Source: Silurus meridionalis (taxonomy: Eukaryota; Chordata; Actinopteri; Siluriformes; Siluridae). Taken from it: a stretch of DNA of 64,000 bases. The notes beneath the pieces were generated by a model. The model searched no databases. It saw only the letters and a list, made by a program, of their open reading frames with translations, and was not told the origin of the DNA. The DNA lies in contig NC_060909.1 in NCBI RefSeq assembly GCF_014805685.1, forward strand, positions 8,427,792 to 8,491,791, written 5' to 3'. Below, one piece after another: positions 50,752 through 63,309 of this stretch (its first letter is position 1; every line of letters begins with the position of its first letter). Both the position numbers and the translations under genes were made by a program.

Positions 50752-51339
50752 GTCAATCTGGCCTGTCTGTCTTCCGGACATGTCAGTATAACTGTAGCAA
50801 CTTTCTAACCAACCTTAGAACTCAACCTCTTGAGTTCCTGCAGTTGTGTTGCACAAAATTAGCATGTTGCACAGACTTTTATTTTTACCCAATTTTATGA
50901 TGAAGTGGTTATGTTCGTAATGTATGTACGTAAAGATAGTTTTGTATTGCATATTGTGTGTATTTGAGTACATGGGTCAAAAACAAGTGATTTCAATAGA
51001 AGTCTGGTCATTCCGAAGATAATACTGCAATATGCAAAAATATAATAATACAATCTCAAATTTTTGTAAGCTTTTTAGTCTTTCTTATGGGTTGACAGAA
51101 CAATATATAATATAGAACAATGTACAAAAATTCTTAAGTATAAATTGTTTTTAAAAGGTAAACTTTATTTAAAATATTACAAAACATTTAAAAACTAACA
51201 CATTGTTTTAATTCAGAATATTTTTTTTATTTATTTATGGTGTTATTTGGAAACCACTTTATTGCCTGTATTATACATATTTTATGCTTCTACTCCATCT
51301 TAAGTATATCAGTCTTGTTTGGCTCATTACCTCCTGATC

Positions 51340-51660
51340 CAGCATGACCACTGATCATCTCTTTAAAAGTGTCATTCCTCTACTTCATTTTGTCCATGGC
51401 AGGCTAAATGTAGCTTTTTTTGGCCAACCACAAATACAGGGCTGGGTTACGTGCAGGCAGTTGAAAGCCACAGGGAGAGACGGTGCCTTAAACCAACTGC
51501 CAGAGTCCTTGGTGGAAATAGCAGCTCAGTGGAAAGGAATATCTGTGGCTGGATGGAGCTCTAGGCCACACCATAAACTAGGATCCCTAACCAAACAAGC
51601 AGAAAATAGCTGCTCATGGACCACACTGGCAATGTGCTTAGTCACCCTCCCTTTCCTGCA
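51340..51660. promoter_or_regulatory. Noncoding block with a 106-codon open frame
   Basis: A frame at 51344-51664 (+) is open for 106 codons, but it has no recognisable domain, and a long poly(T) tract follows it. The sequence is complex and repeat-free, so a regulatory element is likelier than a gene. Confidence 0.3.
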
Positions 51661-52945
51661 GTAAACATGGACTGATCTGAATAATATTTTCACTTTGTCA
51701 CAAGTTATGAATTTTGTCTTTTTTTTTTTTTTTTTTTTGCGGTAGTGGAATTGTAAAATAAACTGCTGTGAAAAACAAAATCTATATTTAGACACATTTA
51801 ATATTCCAGTCTCACTGTGGGAAAACTAACGAGTCACAATTTCAAATAATTACATGAATCATTGGCTTAGTCATACTGTACAGTGCAATTTTCAAAGCTG
51901 TAATGTGTTTGATCCGGTTCCAGGAATCATAGAGATTCTAATCTGATCCATAAAGCAGGTGTGAAATTCAAATGACTACTTGTATCTGCCAAAGGAGTGG
52001 CACGAACGCTGGATCAGGAATGCGTGAGTTGCTAAATCAGTTCTAATGCAAGTCTTGTGCAAGGCAGCGCTCATGTGCCAACACCTGATTCAGCTCGCAA
52101 AGAGCTGAGCAAAGCTAAATTGTAAAAGAGATCACTAAATTGAAAGAAATTTAATGATGACAGCAATGATTTACACACCCTCTAAAAATACTGACTAGAT
52201 ACTAATTTGATAAATTAATTGCAATTAGTATATTTGACAAATTTCTAATGGCTGTGATAAAAACTATTTCCACAAATAATATTCAACTTCATGTTCTCAT
52301 TGTATAATGTTTACTTCAGACATGACTGCTATTTACTTCAGAATACGCACAATATGTTCCCAGATAAATTGATAATTTATTTTGGTTAATATTCCTACTG
52401 CTTATATGTCGGTTTATTTAAGTATTAAAGTAAATTTCTCATTAAATGTGAAATTTTCACATGAATCAAAAGTAATATTTGAATTAAAATGTTCTCTAAA
52501 ATTGTTATCTATGATGGTTAACTGTGTCAAGCACAAAATGAAAGTTTGAGGAAAACTTGAACACACTAAAATATTACTTACATTGTTGTATTTAATAAAG
52601 ATACTATTTACCAGGAAAATAGTGTTGTTGTCCCTGTCACATACAATAAATAGTTAAATATGTAAAATTGACTAACCACTTAAATAGTCATTAATCTGGA
52701 CTGAGTAATGAGATAAACACATTATGAGCTGAAAGTTCAGAATTTGACAAGTGCTGCTTTCTAAAAGGAGAGGTGAGGTTTTTCAGTGAGGTGAATTTTT
52801 TATTTATTGTGCACCAAGACTGTGGGTTTAATTTCTTTAATAACTTCCCTTCTTTAAGTTTTAACCTGTGCCATAAAATACTCAAAAGAGCCAGTTTACT
52901 GTTTCAAATCAAGCCAAGAGTAAGGCAGATGGCTGTGTGCATGCT

Positions 52946-52948
<3 letters not shown>
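51661..52948. other. AT-rich noncoding DNA
   Basis: Begins with a poly(T) tract at about 51720. No gene or mobile element was recognised. Confidence 0.55.

Positions 52949-52999
<51 letters not shown>
52949..52999. repeat. (CA)n microsatellite
   Basis: About 25 units; a complementary (TG)n lies 80 bp further on. Confidence 0.95.
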
Positions 53000-53000
<1 letters not shown>

Positions 53001-53074
53001 CATGCAGAGCTCAACTGCTCAGCTTATACTAAATTAAAGCACCTGGTAGCCAGCAGTCGTTATCTTTCATTTCC

Positions 53075-53077
<3 letters not shown>

Positions 53078-53116
<39 letters not shown>
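53078..53116. repeat. (TG)n microsatellite
   Basis: About 19 units, inverted relative to the (CA)n at 52949. Confidence 0.9.
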
Positions 53117-53117
<1 letters not shown>

Positions 53118-53650
53118 AGCTGACAAAACTGCACACTTTATGAAAACACCCAGGGTGTTAGCTCCCTGAAAGACTCCTTTGTTTTTGCATTCCTGTGTTG
53201 TGTGTGAACACCTCTTCGGTTTCCTGACCTCATAATTGCTGAAGCAACTCTGGGTTTTGCTGTTTTTTTCCCCCTCTTCTTGAGCAGCCTGCTGGGGCTT
53301 GGTCTGTCTGTCTCAGCTTAGCCTCAGATGTTAACTTCACCCGACAAACACTTGCAGAAACGTTTGGGATGGTGATTTGCTCAAGCTTTTACCACTGTGG
53401 CGAAAGAAAACAAGGCAAACATAAATAAAGCTGGAAGCAGGCTTTAACAATTTGAAGTGGGTTAACAAAAGCAGTATGTGTGTGTGTATAGATAAACAGG
53501 ATCACATAGACAGAAATGAAACATAATGACCACCTACCAGGTGCATTAATGACTGTTTTTGGTGAAAAATAAAGAATAATTAGTCAGGTTATTGTGCTTG
53601 TTTAAATGATATTATGTTAGCTGTGTGAAAGGGATACTCTTGACTAAATG

Positions 53651-53701
<51 letters not shown>

Positions 53702-53757
53702 TATTATTCTATCGATCTATCCATCTATCTATCCATTCATCCATCCATCCATCCATG
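53651..53757. repeat. (ATA)n plus (ATCT/ATCC)n
   Basis: About 16 ATA units, then ATCT/ATCC units. In minus orientation this may be the tail of the retroposon-like repeat at 53808. Confidence 0.9.
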
Positions 53758-53807
53758 CACGTGTGATAGTTATATCATGCAAATATAAACAATTACAAAC
53801 CAACCAA

Positions 53808-54290
53808 TTGTTGTCAAGTTTATTTCTATAGCGCTTTTTACAACAGATATTGTCTCAAAGCAGCTTTACAGAATTTAAGAATTAAGGTAAGCAATGTGTA
53901 ATTATCTCTGAAGAGCAATTAACTGTGGCAAGGAAAAACTTCCTTAGATGTTATGAGAAAGAAACCTTGAGAGGAACCAGACTCAAAAAGTGAACACATA
54001 CTCATTTGGGTGATGTCATAATTGTGATTATTGTCTTTAAAACAATACAAAATACCAGAGAGTAAAGAACTAACATGAGCACCAGAATAAAAGATTATGA
54101 GTGATGTCCTTTCTACAGTTTTATAAAGTTATTTGAGCTTATGGAACCAGGAGCTACTGAGCAACTTATAAAATAAATTTGAGATCACCATAGATCCAAC
54201 ACCAGCTTCTTCATGCCAGAGCCTTTAAACACTCAGAGAGGTCCAATGTCCAATGTTCAAGCTCTACATGAAGTGAAATCCAAATTGCTC
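53808..54290 (-). mobile_element. Teleost retroposon-like repeat, minus orientation
   Basis: The text TTTATTTCTATAGCGCTTTT, AAAGCAGCTTTACAG, GGCAAGGAAAAACTTCCTTA and AACCTTGAGAGGAACCAGAC is a widespread fish interspersed repeat. Read on the minus strand it ends in AGCGCTATAGAAATAAA, followed within about 120 bp by a tetranucleotide and (ATT)n tail. The exact family is not certain. Confidence 0.65.
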
Positions 54291-54495
54291 TGGTACGTCT
54301 CTAGATGGTTTGGGATTGTTGTGCAACTAAATAATACATGCCTTTATACTTTTCATTTCAAGTTGTATATATTGCCTGTTTCTTTCTCAGTAAAAGTGTA
54401 ATGTGCTTCTTGGTTTAATTCACAAGATACATGAAATATCATAACATAAAATAATACCCAACACCAGATTTTGGATTATCAGTAGATAACTATGT

Positions 54496-54724
54496 GGGGT
54501 CCCTGGTGGTCTAGTGGTTAGGCGGTGGCGCCCTCACCGCTGCGGCCCGGGTTCGATCCCCGGTCAGGGAACCAACCCCAGCCACTCTTAGTGCCGGTCC
54601 CAAGCCCGGATAAATGGAGAGGGTTGCGTTAGGAAGGGCATCCAGCGTTAAAACATGTGCCAAATCAAACATGCGGATGATCCACTGTGGCGACCCCTAA
54701 TGGGAGAAGCAGAAAGAAAGTTTT
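54496..54724 (+). mobile_element. tRNA-Glu-derived SINE with target-site duplication
   Basis: The head (54500-54571) is close to tRNA-Glu-CTC, with A box TGGTCTAGTGG at 54507-54517, B box GGTTCGATCCC at 54550-54560 and anticodon CTC. It is followed by a conserved tail (GGAAGGGCATCCAGCG, then CACTGTGGCGACCCC) ending in AGAAAGAAAG. The flanks 54481-54495 and 54725-54739 match at 14 of 15 bases, a target-site duplication. The tail excludes a functional tRNA gene. Good head preservation and flank identity suggest a fairly recent insertion. Confidence 0.9.
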
Positions 54725-55155
54725 AGTAGATAGCTATGTTACAAACTGAACTCTGATGACAGTATTCATAAACCCACCCATGATGTGCTATCAAATTAGA
54801 CACCTTTCAAAGCAAACTAAAGATAGATGTGTTTAAAGGCATTAAAATAAATGTCTTTGCTCATTTTTTGATAACTTTTACAGCAATAGATGGTTAGTTG
54901 GACAACATGCCTCATATTCTGTATATTGCTTTACAAACCTATGTTCATGTAAAATCTACAACAATAAAAGTACTACGTTACGTTAAGTTTTTGCTGTGTA
55001 TTTTCGGTATGGGTGTGGTTTAGTGGTCAGCTAACAAGAAAGTTTCTGGAATCCTTTCAGGCTGCACATTGGCATTTGCAATCATAAAACATCTACTGTA
55101 TGTGCCTAAAAACATTAAAATTGCAAGCATCAAGACTTTCTGCATGTTATGCATA

Positions 55156-55159
<4 letters not shown>

Positions 55160-55214
<55 letters not shown>
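55160..55214. repeat. (TG)n microsatellite
   Basis: About 27 pure units. Confidence 0.95.
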
Positions 55215-55215
<1 letters not shown>

Positions 55216-56323
55216 CCACTGGACCACTGCTCAATATCTTTTGGTCACTCACTGTTTCTTCCTGTGAATCCATAATGAAGGCACAACAGTTTTGCAATTT
55301 TTAATCCAAGTCATGAATAAACATTTTTGAAGGATGCCTTTACTAAATTCTGAATAAAGTTTCAGTATGCTTGGCTCTCAGGCTTTTTCTGCAAACAATA
55401 ATTTATTCTATATTTAAACTTGCAGACAAGCCAAACATATGGTTATTAGTCACAATTGAATACAACGAGAATAAGTATGTACACAACTACCATGAATTCA
55501 TTAAAAATACACAAAATTATATTTTAATAGTGAACCACCAGCATTTGCTTGTGTTTGTGGGTTATCCTACAGTTAAACCTACAGTTTGCTAGCTAGGTTT
55601 TTCACTGGTGCATGTTTATATCCTATGTAGTAAGCATGTATAGTGATTGCTAAGTGTTTTAGGATTTGGCTGAACTGTGGATTCAAGTTATAAACACAAC
55701 CCAACAAACACATCAGGCTTAATTATAAGTCGACTGCTGCAGGTTTTTACAAAAAACAAATATGGCCTTTACATCACCATCTAGAATGCCTGGTTTTGAA
55801 TTTTGACCATGGGTAATATATGATAATATAAATGCATAGTGTAGCTGTACAGCTAATGTTTACTCTGAGTGTTGCAGTCTAAAATGCTTTTTAATATTAT
55901 GATGCAGTGAAATATAACTTATTTTGAATCATTTAAATCCAATGCAAGCTTTGAAGGAATTTCTTACACATACAGGCAAAAAATAAAATGCAAGGTGCAA
56001 AGACTACTGTTTACAAAAGAGCTTTCAAATAACTGAACCTATTGCATGCGGAGACACACTCGCACTTCCTCACGATACTCTGTGTGGCCTTCGTCTTCTC
56101 TGTCCTAATGTCTTTGTGTGTGTGCATGGACAGGCTTATGCCCCCTCTCTGTGTGTTTGCATTGGCCATTACAATACCCGCTTTCCTAAGTCCCTGAGCA
56201 GCCACACTCCAGCGCAGCTTTACTTTAATTTGATCAGTGAGGTGCTGCTTTCATCACAACGGAGGTCTAATGCCCCTAACCGCATTATCCTGACCCCTAT
56301 CTCCAACTCCTTTCTTTCTTGTG

Positions 56324-56324
<1 letters not shown>
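55215..56324. other. AT-rich noncoding DNA
   Basis: No gene was recognised; moderate complexity near 56040-56320 precedes the (CA)n array. Confidence 0.5.

Positions 56325-56360
<36 letters not shown>
56325..56360. repeat. (CA)n microsatellite
   Basis: About 18 units in a CT/CA-rich stretch. Confidence 0.9.
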
Positions 56361-56366
<6 letters not shown>

Positions 56367-57137
56367 TTTCTCTCTTTCCCTCTTTCACACACACAAACAA
56401 TTCCCTCATCCCATTCCTATGCCCTTGTCAACCTCTTACCCAAACGGCTTCAGGGAGCCACTGGCACTGGAGCGTGACAATGGCAAAGGCTTCTGGGAAA
56501 CAAATACCTCAGTGACCGGAGAGCTTGTGTTTTACAAGCCAGTGCACCTGCCATGAAATCACCGCTTTTATGTGATCAAGACATATAATTCATATTCATT
56601 CTTCACCTTCACAGCTTATCTTAAACCTAAAAAAGCATGGTAGAATCTTTTATTATATGAGGAGCATCATCATCTTTCCCATGTTGTCCTTGAGATACCA
56701 CACATTTATTTATTATGATCTCAGTTTTTTTACCATGAAGCTCTATCATCCACAAAAAGTAAATTGTACAAGATCATCGTATTGTTCTCTTTGCCTATTT
56801 TTGCACCTCATTTAAATATAACTAGAAATGAAAAAAAACAACAACATGTTTAACATGTCATTATTTAATCAGTAAAACTGCCACTTTGCTTTAGTATTAG
56901 ACCAATAAAAATGTATGGATGTGTCATTCTGGAGACCTAAGCATTGCTTCATGTCAAACCATTCTGCAAAGATTAATGCATTTTTAGTACTGTATGTGGA
57001 AATATCATAAATATATTTAAAATACACATTTCATCTTATAGGATTTCAATAATGTTCATCGCAGCTTTATACATTTCTTTCAACTATTTTCAGCATAGAG
57101 TGTTCTCGTATTAGCAATAACTTTATTTATAGAAAGA

Positions 57138-57139
<2 letters not shown>

Positions 57140-57187
<48 letters not shown>
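57140..57187. repeat. (AAT)n retroposon tail
   Basis: About 16 units directly abutting the retroposon 3' end at 57188. Confidence 0.9.
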
Positions 57188-57545
57188 GTTTAATTTATAT
57201 AGCGCCTTTCCCAAGCTCAAGGACGCTTTACAGGGTACAATATTTCAAGGCAGATGAAATATAATGAACATACATGAACATAAACATATTCGTCGGACAT
57301 TTGCCCAGGATGAAGGATCACATGCAGCTGCATGAGTTAATAACAAAGACAACACAGACACAAAAACATACAGAACAAGAGAAAGAACACTACATAGTAC
57401 ATGAAACATACACCACATTTCAGGAAATTTAAGGACTCCTAACACATATGCATTGACTGATAGTGGAGGTTGAAAAGGTGGGTCTTAAGCCTTGATTTAA
57501 ATTCAGTCAAAGTGGTGATGGTTCTGAGTGCATTACAAATAATGT
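57188..57545 (-). mobile_element. Teleost retroposon 3' end, minus orientation
   Basis: Read on the minus strand the element ends GGCGCTATATAAATTAAAC and passes directly into an (ATT)n tail at 57140-57187, typical of L2/CR1-like 3' ends. GGTGGGTCTTAAGCCTTGAT near 57480 is also typical of such repeats. No reverse transcriptase remains. Confidence 0.6.
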
Positions 57546-58254
57546 ATCTGGCAATAAAACAAAAAGAAATCATATTTAAAATATAAAAAAGCTAAAAACA
57601 CATTCCTATATTTCTTGTACAGCATACAGACATTTCCGCTTCCTAGGTTTGCATTTTAATTTATTTCATTTTGTTGCCATCAAGTATTATTTATTTTATT
57701 CCTTAATTGACATCCAAATATCTCTATAATAAGTGAAACGTCGTATAGCTTGCTGGCTGTTTAAAATGTGTTAATTTGAATGTGCATTTAAAATACAATT
57801 TTAATAATGTGAGGTAGTAAATAAACAAATTATGCTAAATTAGAAAAGATCATTAAAGTGCAAACACATCTATTGTTAGATGTCACTTATAGTAGATTTT
57901 CCAAACAAATGTCAATGGTTGTACAAGAAAAAGAAACAAAAAACAGCCTTTTAGATTTTAGATCAACCCCCCAAATGTTGTATTCATAAGGGTGAATTGT
58001 TTTGACTTGCAAATTATATAAAAAAAAAAGAATATCCCTGCAGAAAAGACCAGTAGAGCTTACAATACCCCACAAGTACACATTTTTATAGTATAATTAC
58101 ATAATGATGATCTCACATACTATTTTAAATGATTATCATCTTCAGAGTGTCTTTAGCAGCATGGAATAGTGTTATAGGTGTGTGTGTTTTACTTGGGTTA
58201 AAATGGGCCTAGTCTCTCCTCATCGAAGGCCTAATCCTGCCAGTGACTAGTGGT

Positions 58255-58256
<2 letters not shown>

Positions 58257-58300
<44 letters not shown>
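58257..58300. repeat. (TG)n microsatellite
   Basis: About 22 units; a (CA)n lies 140 bp further, so the two are inverted. Confidence 0.9.
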
Positions 58301-58303
<3 letters not shown>

Positions 58304-58438
58304 CTTTGATGGGTGAGATTAAAGAAAAATCCCTTGGTGCATTTCAAACACTGTCGAACAATGATAGCAGTCGTGGCCCAGCTAATGAGAGGAGGGCTTG
58401 CAATTGAGACAGGCATGCATGCATGCACGCACGCGCAT

Positions 58439-58439
<1 letters not shown>

Positions 58440-58483
<44 letters not shown>
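58440..58483. repeat. (CA)n microsatellite
   Basis: About 22 units, preceded by GCATGCATGCACGCACGC. Confidence 0.9.
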
Positions 58484-58485
<2 letters not shown>

Positions 58486-58848
58486 CCACAACCATATTTC
58501 ACAGCAGCTTTCTTGTATCCACTCTTTTTTCATTTGTGTTCATCCTGAGAGCGAGTGGTGTCATCACAGACAAAGAAGCAAGCTTGACATTATTAGTGTG
58601 ATGGAGTGTGAATGTCTTGTGCAGCATGTTAATTAAGATCTTTACATCTGTGTGTGTATGTGTGTGTGTTTGTGTGTGTGTTCAGGAGGGTATGATATTA
58701 CAGGGCTTGTTGACTCTGCAGATTTGGAGGGTGCTCTATGCTTTGTGTGTCGATGACTTAATTAAATATGCAAATCTGCTTTCTTTACATCTCACGCTTG
58801 ATGTACCTTAAAGTCAGCTCTTCTCAACCCCTCCCCCAATGCACGCAC

Positions 58849-58853
<5 letters not shown>

Positions 58854-58897
<44 letters not shown>
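58854..58897. repeat. (CA)n microsatellite
   Basis: About 21 units. Confidence 0.9.
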
Positions 58898-58903
<6 letters not shown>

Positions 58904-59649
58904 TTATATTTTCACACTGCTATATTAACAGTTTGGTGTTCAAGAGGTGTGTCATAGAAAGTAGAAACTAATGTTCACATAAATGATGTGCAAAGAAAAA
59001 AAAAACTTCAATGCAGGTAAAACATTTGTAGTTTGTCAGAAAATCTGATCTGTTTATCCTGTGTGTTGTGTTCTTGTGTTTATTTTATTTGTATTACTTT
59101 TTAGGACTTTCAGTTTCAAATCACTTCAGCAAAATGCTCAGTAAATGCATGGCTCTGTCCAAAGTCTATGTCCTTTCTCTTGCTTGTACCAGTGTCTTAT
59201 ATAAGCTCTTATAAAGGACATTTTAGTGCACGTAACATATATAATCGTATATATAATCCCTGATTTCTTGACGAATTTGTACCAATTTAAACTAAGACTA
59301 ATATCCCATTATCTCCTTAATTTGTTCCTGGCCAGTTCTCTGCTAGTCGATCAGACAGCTTTCTCCTATCATTTAAAAGCTAACAACCAGTAAAGCAATT
59401 GCTTGCTCTAAAACATTTGAAGCCAGCAAACCTTTTTATTGCTGCTTATGCTGCATCACACATATTGTAACAGACGGTTATTTGCCCTTTTTCTGTCTAC
59501 ACGAGCACACAGACACCCATGAATGCCTAGTGACACTCTGAGTGACAGGGAAATGAACATGTACCCTCCTCCCACTCAGACTTCACAGACAGTTCTGAGC
59601 TTTTGGACTCATGGCTATGAACAGCTTGGATATGTTTCAGATCTTAACT

Positions 59650-59865
59650 ATAGGATACATTTTTTTCTGTTTTGCCTTTTTTTGTTAAATTTTGTTATAT
59701 TCCATCTCTACTGTGTAAAAACTATGGATATCTGCACTATCATATGTTACACTCTGTCTGCACTTTCTCCTGCACTGGAAGCTCCTGTCACCTAGTCAAA
59801 TTCCTTATGTGTGTAAACATACTTGGTAATAAAGCTATTTCTGCTTTTGATTCTGATTCAATTTT
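59650..59865 (+). mobile_element. Non-LTR retrotransposon 3' end, plus orientation
   Basis: The text CTGCACTTTCTCCTGCACTGG, split here as CTGCACTTTC and TCCTGCACTGG, precedes CACCTAGTCAAATTCC, ACTTGGTAATAAAGC and a TTTGATTCTGATTC tail. This is a common fish LINE 3' UTR with a TTCTGA-type tail. Only the 3' end is present. Confidence 0.65.
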
Positions 59866-59920
59866 AATTGTATCTGAATAAAACTAACCCTGCTCCTAAA
59901 ACGACCCTTAACCCTTTATA

Positions 59921-59952
59921 CATCATCATCATCATCATCATTAGTATTATTA

Positions 59953-60019
<67 letters not shown>
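59921..60019. repeat. (CAT)n plus (TTA)n
   Basis: Seven CAT units, then about 25 TTA/ATT units. Poly-Leu and poly-Asn frames here are artefacts. Confidence 0.95.
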
Positions 60020-60399
60020 GTCGTTATTGTTGTTATTCAGAAATTCATCTATTGGTGTAACCAATGAATTATAGTGATTCAAAACTGAAACCATTCTCAC
60101 AAGTTTCTTACCAGATTTAAAACATTTTAATGGAATGATAGATCCTGACATCCTAACTTTTGCAAATGTTCCTACAAAATAAATGAATATTTATGAGTCC
60201 AATGTCATATACTGCTATTGATTTTTATACCAGTGATGATCACAAATACTATGGTATTAGCAATGAAACTTTCATTGAATCCATTTGGCATCCAAAAAAA
60301 AAAACTGATAAGATTAATATGAGTGATATAGTTTGATTCTGCTCAATTTTATATGAAGAAATTGATATGAAAAGCTGTTAATGTTCATCCTAGCTATCA

Positions 60400-61210
60400 C
60401 TTTTGCAGCACTGCATGCAAAACAAGTGAATTTCAGTCGTGCTGTCGAATTTCCAAAGCTCTTGCAGCTGTAATGACGCTTGTGGGTTTAATAGTAAGAA
60501 AGGACATGGACAGCGTCTGATAAAGCTGTTCTCGGGATTTGATATCTGGTAATCCGTTGTTGAATAAGCACTGAAGGATGGCTTAGGGCTAGATCACGGT
60601 AGTGTCACTTATGTAGACCCCTCAAGTGCTCTCTTTCTTGCTCTCATCCCCTCTTCGGGATGTGCCCGGGGTCCAGGAGCAGATTTTAGCCGCCTGGTTT
60701 GTCATCTCTCACAATGGGGAGTGCTAAGCACTGGCACAAAGGGGCCACTTCTTCGCCATCTGATTTCATTCAGCTTAGTAAGATGAAGGAGGATAAGAAC
60801 GAGGATAAGGGTGTTTGAGCGGGTGGAGAGTGTGCGAGCTCCCTCAAACATGTGTGCACGTATATAAATTTAGATGTGTTCATTTGACCAAGTGTGTGTA
60901 TGGATCCATTTGTGTGGTGTACTTTGATAAAAATGATTTCAGGTGTGTGTGCTTGTGCACAGGGGGTGTGTTTTTTGGGCAAGGCTGTAATCCTTCCTCT
61001 TCTCTTTGAAGCAGAACAGATGTGGATTTGCATATGTGGGGGTCCCAGGCTCCGCCGGAGATTAGGCACTGGTTTTGTGAGATCGGCCTAGAAGGTGCAT
61101 ATTTAATAACTGCCTGAAGCGACGGAGAGCATTGGGACAAAAGGCAAAGAGGAGGTGTGCAACCTCCACACACCCGAACAGGGCCGAGAACAGATTGTGC
61201 TGGCCTTTGA
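60400..61210. promoter_or_regulatory. Candidate conserved noncoding block
   Basis: About 800 bp of complex sequence with GCAGCTGTAATGACGC and GGATTTGCATATG, an octamer-like POU site. Overlapping open frames of 64-138 codons on both strands show no recognisable domain. Confidence 0.35.
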
Positions 61211-61997
61211 GTGGTGTTCCAACAAGGGTTTAAGGGTTTACATACAGCCCTGGGAGAGAGATGGAGAGAGAGAGAGTTAATAATGGGATTTATCACTTGT
61301 TCCTCTCATCTGGCCATTTGTTTGCTGTCTTGTCCTTGGATGTCATTCATTGTATTTTTTTTCTTCTACCTTTTGATTCTTGTCCCATGCTTATTCTTGT
61401 ACATGGTGTAGGGAAGTGACAAATGTTTGCATGTTTCATGGGAAATCTGGATCCAAAAGAACTGCATAAAAAGATTTTAAAAGGTTTTAGGAGCATGTCA
61501 TACCCTTTGTGGAAATTTGTGATTCTTGTTTACATTATTTGCTATTCAAAAATATCTCAGTGGCCATGGAATATTTGAGCAGTCAACCGATCCACATCTT
61601 CTCTCCTTAGCATGGGGCAGAGAGATTCATTCTCTAATTGGCCCCTATTAGCAGTAGCTGCACTTCCAATTTATGACCACTAGATAAAATATTAAGTCTA
61701 TGGAGCTACATGGTGCAGGAAGCGAGCAATCGAATCAATTAATTCATTTAATGGAACTTTTAAAATTGTTGATAACACAAAATTTCTGTTGCTATTTCCT
61801 GTATTTATCTATCAGATTCAACTCCTGGATTCCTTCCTTCCTTTTTGCTGGTGATTCTACCCCTCTGTCTAACTCTCTCTTCCTATCTCACATGAGAATA
61901 CTGAGTTCGAACTCTGTTTCAGGTTTGAATGAGCGTGTCAGCTCAAATCATTTTGATCCGTTCCATCTGTGAGAAAAAAAAAAAAAACAGAAAGAAT

Positions 61998-62001
<4 letters not shown>

Positions 62002-62050
<49 letters not shown>
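62002..62050. repeat. (GA)n microsatellite
   Basis: About 24 units after a poly(A) run. Confidence 0.95.
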
Positions 62051-62053
<3 letters not shown>

Positions 62054-63309
62054 GTGAGAAGGTACCATCCCTGAGGTAGCACTGCTCCTCTCAAACATTG
62101 CATGGCTCAAACATATGTTTAAATGTGTTTCGATTTCCGCCAGTTGCACAGTGCTCAACACACCAGTTGCATATATTTCAAAACACGTTATTTTACAAAG
62201 CACAATTTTTAATATTGTAATATGTAATGACGAGACATGACGAAATAACATTACAGATATCGATATGCCAACCACAGACATTCAAACACTTCAGGACAAA
62301 TGTCTCACACATTTCTATAGAAATAAATAGGAACTATGCATCAAAAGGTGTTTTTTTTTTTTTTTTTTGGTTTTGTTGCCTGAAGTTCACGACAGTTAAA
62401 GTTATGGAATGGTCAGGACTGCCTTTAAAACTGCAATAAAATAGAACGCTATGAATAAACTCATTTCAAGGACAAAAATAAATAGAAGAAAATTTAAATA
62501 AATGAAGACCATCAATGACCTATTAAAAGACATTAAGACCATAATTAGGGATAAGCAAAAGCCGCATGACTTTCTTTAAATAATTTTTATTCTGGTTTTT
62601 ATACATGAAGGAGAAATCCAGAGGGATGAAAAAAGTAAATAAAATACACTAACCGTAGTGTGATTTTGCAATCCAAAACACTGAGCAAAATATCCAATTG
62701 GGTTTATTATCAAAGAGAACTAAATTATATTGAATTAGGGATAAAATATACAAACTGCTTTTGTGACTGTATGAAGAAATATCTACAACAATGCTACAAA
62801 ATCTAGTGGAAAGCCTTCCCCAAAGAGTGTGGCGTTTTTTAACAGAAAGATTGATGCCCACAAACTTCAGACAGTATAATGTACATTAATCTCTTTTTAC
62901 AACTTTATTAAAAAAATAAATAAAGTAAAGATCAATTTAACACTTGGTCCAAATCCTTATGTATGCACTCAGAAGAGATTCAGGGTTCATTTGACGGTGG
63001 GGCACATAATCACAGATTTATCCTCTTAAACCCTGGTTTAAGTGTAAATGTCTATGAAAGTTTGGCTTGGTAATGCATACTAATGACCACAACTCTTCCT
63101 AGCATCACTATAGGATCACAGAAAGTACCACACCATCATTAAATCATGAATTAAACCATACATTTTGTAGATAGCTTTCACACCTGATGTGTTCAGTTAA
63201 AGTGAAATCTAGTTTAGTTTTCAAAAAGGCCATGGATCCATTCTTTAGACTACTCCTGGGCTTGAACATTCGCAATTAATTATTTGTATCAGAACCACAG
63301 GTTCAAATA
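62051..63309. other. AT-rich noncoding DNA
   Basis: No gene, element boundary or conserved-looking block was recognised. Confidence 0.55.

Noticed and set aside
51344..51664. 106-codon gene
   Set aside because: No domain, splice context or promoter was seen, and a poly(T) tract follows directly.
53512..53545. Further transposon end (CATAATGACCACCTACCAG)
   Set aside because: It resembles the Tc1-like terminus at 41.4 kb over a short run only, with no partner end found.
54500..54571. Functional tRNA-Glu (CTC) gene
   Set aside because: The cloverleaf is nearly complete, but it is followed by a conserved SINE tail and bracketed by a target-site duplication.
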